A stretch of 6,920 bases of DNA from Oscillibacter sp. Lineage in GTDB: Bacteria > Bacillota > Clostridia > Oscillospirales > Oscillospiraceae. Each line of letters opens with the position of its first letter. Position 1 is the stretch's first letter. The position numbers and the translations under genes are program-made. Below, piece after piece: positions 5,532-6,920 of the stretch. The notes under the pieces were generated by a model. It did not search any database, was not told the origin of the DNA, and worked only from the letters and a program-made list of their open reading frames with translations. The stretch lies in assembly GCA_003487665.1 (NCBI GenBank), contig DNFA01000049.1, positions 9,414 to 16,333 of the forward strand, in the 5' to 3' direction.

Positions 5532-6449
5532 TCAGCCGAACAGCGCGTCCCGCCCGGCGTCTCTGGGCAGACGCGCCCACACCGCGTCCGCCACCAGCTG
5601 CCGCTCGAAGGGCTCGAACGCCTTGTTGATGATACCCATCTCCAGCGCCCGGCCGGAGGGGATGCCCCTTTCCACCAGATGCAGCGCGGACAGCAGCCCG
5701 CGCAGATCCAGCGCCTTGGTGGATATTTCGCCGCTGTCGCACTTCTGCCGCAGGTCGCGGAACAGCTGGGTCAGCTGCACCGCCCACTCCTGCTTCAGCG
5801 TGGGGAAGCTGCGGCGCAGCAGCTTTTGCAGATTCTCGTCGGAGATAACGGGCATGTCCACCACCACGAAGCGGCTGACCAGCGCCTCGTTCAGCTCGCG
5901 GGTACCGGCGTAGCCGTAGTTCATGGTGCCGATGAACCGGGTGGCATCGTCCAGCTCGATGCGCTGGTAGCCGGGCACATCGATGACCCGCCGGTGATCC
6001 AGCGTGGCGTGCAGCACGGCCAGCGCCTCGTTCTTGGCCATGTTCACCTCGTCCAGCACGCCGAAGCCGCCCTGCCGGGCGCAGGAGCAGATGGGACCCT
6101 CGCGGAACACCACCTGTCCGTCCTTCAGCGTGTCTGCGCCGATCAGCGCCGCCGCGTCCACATTGACGTACATGGACACATCCCACACGGGACGGCCGAA
6201 CACCGACGCCAGATTTTCCGCCAGCACGTTCTTGCCAGTGGCCTTGGGACCGGCCAGCAGCACATGCTGACCGCACAGCAGCGCCGCCGCCGCACTCTCC
6301 CATATCTCCCGGCCGTAGTAGAGATACCGCGGCGCAGGCACGCGGGCGGCGGCCTCCTCCGTCAGCGGGTGCGTCGCCCGGAAGCGTCGTATCTCCTCCA
6401 GCAGCCCTGCGTCCACGCCCTCGTCCTGTAATTCCTTCCAGATATCCAT
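5532..6449 (-). CDS. MoxR/NorQ/CbbQ-like AAA+ ATPase, 305 aa
   Basis: The N-terminal half is an AAA+ module: Walker A GPKATGKN (67-74), Walker B 'GVLDEVN' (130-136, catalytic D133/E134), sensor 1 Asn in 'FIGTMNYGY' (N177), arginine finger candidate R193 in 'NEALVSRF', and a sensor-2-like 'ALDLRG' (246-251). The motif spacing fits the MoxR/CbbQ clade, which forms hexameric rings remodelling a client through a vWA partner, here encoded immediately downstream. Oddity: the residue after the Walker A Lys is Asn, not the usual Thr/Ser that helps bind Mg2+. The frame is open to an ATG at 6470, but a GAGGTG ribosome site sits 5 nt before the ATG at 6449, so the shorter protein is chosen. The gene is the first of the two-gene operon and divergent from spoIIID. 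The cellular client is not identifiable from this window. Confidence 0.9.
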   Translation of the reverse strand: MDIWKELQDEGVDAGLLEEIRRFRATHPLTEEAAARVPAPRYLYYGREIWESAAAALLCGQHVLLAGPKATGKNVLAENLASVFGRPVWDVSMYVNVDAAALIGADTLKDGQVVFREGPICSCARQGGFGVLDEVNMAKNEALAVLHATLDHRRVIDVPGYQRIELDDATRFIGTMNYGYAGTRELNEALVSRFVVVDMPVISDENLQKLLRRSFPTLKQEWAVQLTQLFRDLRQKCDSGEISTKALDLRGLLSALHLVERGIPSGRALEMGIINKAFEPFERQLVADAVWARLPRDAGRDALFG

Positions 6450-6454
6450 ACGTC

Positions 6455-6460
6455 CACCTC
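6455..6460 (-). promoter_or_regulatory. Ribosome binding site deciding the AAA+ start
   Basis: Minus-strand GAGGTG lies 5 nt upstream of the ATG at 6449. It falls inside the longer frame that starts at 6470, which lacks such a site. This supports the protein beginning MDIWKELQ. Confidence 0.8.
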
Positions 6461-6485
6461 GCTTGTGCATGATGTATGATGCCGT

Positions 6486-6519
6486 ATTATAAGCCCTCCG
6501 CGCGTTAAGTGACCGTTAA
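6486..6519 (-). promoter_or_regulatory. Promoter of the AAA+/vWA operon with TTAACG direct repeats
   Basis: On the minus strand a perfect TATAAT (6491-6486) lacks a recognisable -35 at 16-18 bp. Instead two direct repeats TTAACG (6519-6514 and 6508-6503), spaced by 5 bp (11-bp period), occupy roughly -40 to -24. The layout resembles promoters activated by OmpR/PhoP-class response regulators. The predicted start near 6479 gives a leader of about 30 nt. The -10 is seen directly; the regulator class is inference. Confidence 0.5.
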
Positions 6520-6542
6520 GGATATGGCCGCCTCCGGTTTTA

Positions 6543-6571
6543 TCATATTTCCGCCGCTGCGCCCATATAGA
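6543..6571 (+). promoter_or_regulatory. Candidate sigma-E (mother-cell) promoter of spoIIID
   Basis: TCATATT (6543-6549) matches the sigma-E -35 consensus KMATATT at every position. After exactly 14 bp follows CATATAGA (6564-6571), matching 5 of 8 positions of CATACAHT. In B. subtilis spoIIID is sigma-E dependent, which supports the call. The predicted start near 6578 would leave a leader of about 25-37 nt. Confidence 0.65.
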
Positions 6572-6588
6572 TAGTCCAGTAACTGCAT

Positions 6589-6593
6589 GGGAG
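6589..6593 (+). promoter_or_regulatory. Candidate ribosome binding site of spoIIID
   Basis: GGGAG is the only clear Shine-Dalgarno-like sequence before spoIIID. It lies 9 nt before ATC (6603) and 21 nt before TTG (6615). It therefore fits initiation upstream of the TTG better than at it. Confidence 0.45.
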
Positions 6594-6614
6594 TGGTGCG
6601 TTATCCGAGACGAC

Positions 6615-6851
6615 TTGGAGCAGCGAGCCAGAGAGCTGGCTCTGTACCTGATAGAGAACCGGACCACCGTCCGCGCCGCCGCCAAAAAGTTCGGCGTCAG
6701 CAAATCCACCGTACATAAGGATCTGTCAGAGCGTCTGGCCGCCTGCGACCGGGTGCTGTACGGGCAGGTGAAGGCCATTCTGGACGAGAACAAGTCCCAG
6801 CGGCATATCCGGGGCGGCATGGCCACCCGCCGCAAGTACAAGGGGATATAA
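6615..6851 (+). CDS. spoIIID: Sporulation transcriptional regulator SpoIIID (78 aa from TTG)
   Basis: SpoIIID is a small DNA-binding protein of the mother cell that activates or represses many sigma-E genes and helps switch on sigma-K. The match to the family is strong: 'TVRAAAKKFGVSKSTVHKDLSERL' covers the helix-turn-helix (about 18-41), with recognition helix SKSTVHKDL, followed by 'QVKAILDENKSQRHIRGGMAT' and a basic C-terminal tail RRKYKG used for DNA contact. Known proteins are about 80-95 aa. The first standard start in frame is TTG at 6615. Codons before it (6603-6614) read I-R-D-D and look like the normal SpoIIID N-terminus (M-x-D-x-x-E-x-R), so the true protein may begin about four residues earlier, at a non-standard codon. 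It is monocistronic, divergent from the AAA+/vWA operon, and followed at once by two hairpins. Confidence 0.93.
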   Translation: MEQRARELALYLIENRTTVRAAAKKFGVSKSTVHKDLSERLAACDRVLYGQVKAILDENKSQRHIRGGMATRRKYKGI

Positions 6852-6852
6852 A

Positions 6853-6877
6853 GAGACCGGCTCGATGAGCCGGTCTC
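6853..6877. repeat. GC-rich hairpin immediately after the spoIIID stop codon
   Basis: Perfect inverted repeat: GAGACCGGCTC (6853-6863), loop GAT, and its complement (6867-6877). It starts one base after the stop codon. There is no T-tract directly after it. Its last three bases are also the first three bases of the next palindrome, so the two stems compete for them. Confidence 0.8.
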
Positions 6878-6920
6878 AGCTTGTCAAAAAAGTCCGAATG
6901 GACTTTTTTGACAAGCTGAG
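6875..6920. terminator. Terminator downstream of spoIIID, possibly running off the window
   Basis: Perfect inverted repeat with 21-bp arms (6875-6895 and 6900-6920) and loop GAAT. The arms contain A6 on the left and T6 on the right next to a short AGTCC/GGACT core, the same architecture as the terminators at 1571 and 3756. The right arm ends at the last base of the window, so the palindrome may be longer. Confidence 0.85.

Noticed and set aside
3635..5629. A 664-codon open frame on the plus strand opposite the vWA gene
   Set aside because: It starts in the tRNA promoter, runs through the tRNA and terminator, and gives a low-complexity Ala/Gly/Arg/Gln/Val-rich product. The minus strand encodes clear MIDAS motifs. 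It is an antisense shadow of GC-rich coding DNA.
5514..6431. A 305-codon plus-strand frame opposite the AAA+ gene
   Set aside because: The translation lacks any recognisable domain and is His/Gln/Leu/Arg-rich. It is explained by third-position GC bias of the real gene on the other strand.
6471..6478. CATACATC on the minus strand, resembling a sigma-E -10, upstream of the AAA+ gene
   Set aside because: No KMATATT-like -35 lies 14-15 bp upstream, and the nearby TATAAT gives a simpler promoter. Mother-cell expression of the operon cannot be supported from this alone.
6587..6717. Overlapping short frame from ATG 6587 in a different frame from spoIIID
   Set aside because: It has no ribosome site, and its product past the first residues is an Arg/Pro-rich out-of-frame reading of spoIIID. 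It is kept only as a note in the start-codon finding.

Overview
The window looks like chromosomal DNA from a GC-rich, spore-forming anaerobic Firmicute, most likely an Oscillospiraceae-type gut clostridium. This is an inference. It rests on two sporulation genes (spoVAC, spoIIID), clostridial-style sigma-A promoters, strong GC bias at third codon positions, and family-level similarity of the proteins. No mobile element, CRISPR array or phage gene is visible.

Layout from left to right. Positions 1-176 hold the start of a minus-strand tRNA operon: promoter, tRNA-Leu(TAA), then the 5' part of an initiator-type tRNA-Met cut by the window edge. A divergent promoter reads right into a lipoprotein serpin (333-1571) with an inhibitory-type hinge. 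The serpin converges on spoVAC (1605-2036, minus), and the two share a perfect 16-bp palindromic terminator. The 117-bp region upstream of spoVAC carries a textbook sigma-G promoter for spoVAC, back-to-back with a textbook sigma-A promoter for a dicluster ferredoxin (2154-2384). The ferredoxin is coupled with a 1-nt gap to hemW (2386-3579). Next comes a free-standing tRNA-Leu(GAG) gene (3670-3756) with its own promoter and terminator.

The second half is a two-gene minus-strand operon: a MoxR/NorQ-like AAA+ ATPase (5532-6449), then a NorD/CobT-like von Willebrand factor A (MIDAS) protein (3851-5530), separated by 1 nt. It is divergent from spoIIID (6615-6851, plus), the sporulation DNA-binding regulator. 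The spoIIID promoter region has a good sigma-E -35 at the right spacing from a partial -10. The AAA+ promoter has a consensus -10, no -35, and a pair of TTAACG direct repeats at 11-bp period, as in promoters activated by OmpR/PhoP-class regulators.

How the parts may work together: the ferredoxin could reduce the radical-SAM cluster of HemW. The AAA+/vWA pair is probably a metal-cofactor or complex-assembly chaperone whose client is not encoded here. spoVAC and spoIIID act in the forespore and mother cell respectively. The items most worth attention are the orphan AAA+/vWA pair beside spoIIID, the predicted Asp at P1 of the serpin, the start codon of spoIIID, and the recurring arrangement of a GC hairpin after the stop codon followed by a palindromic terminator.
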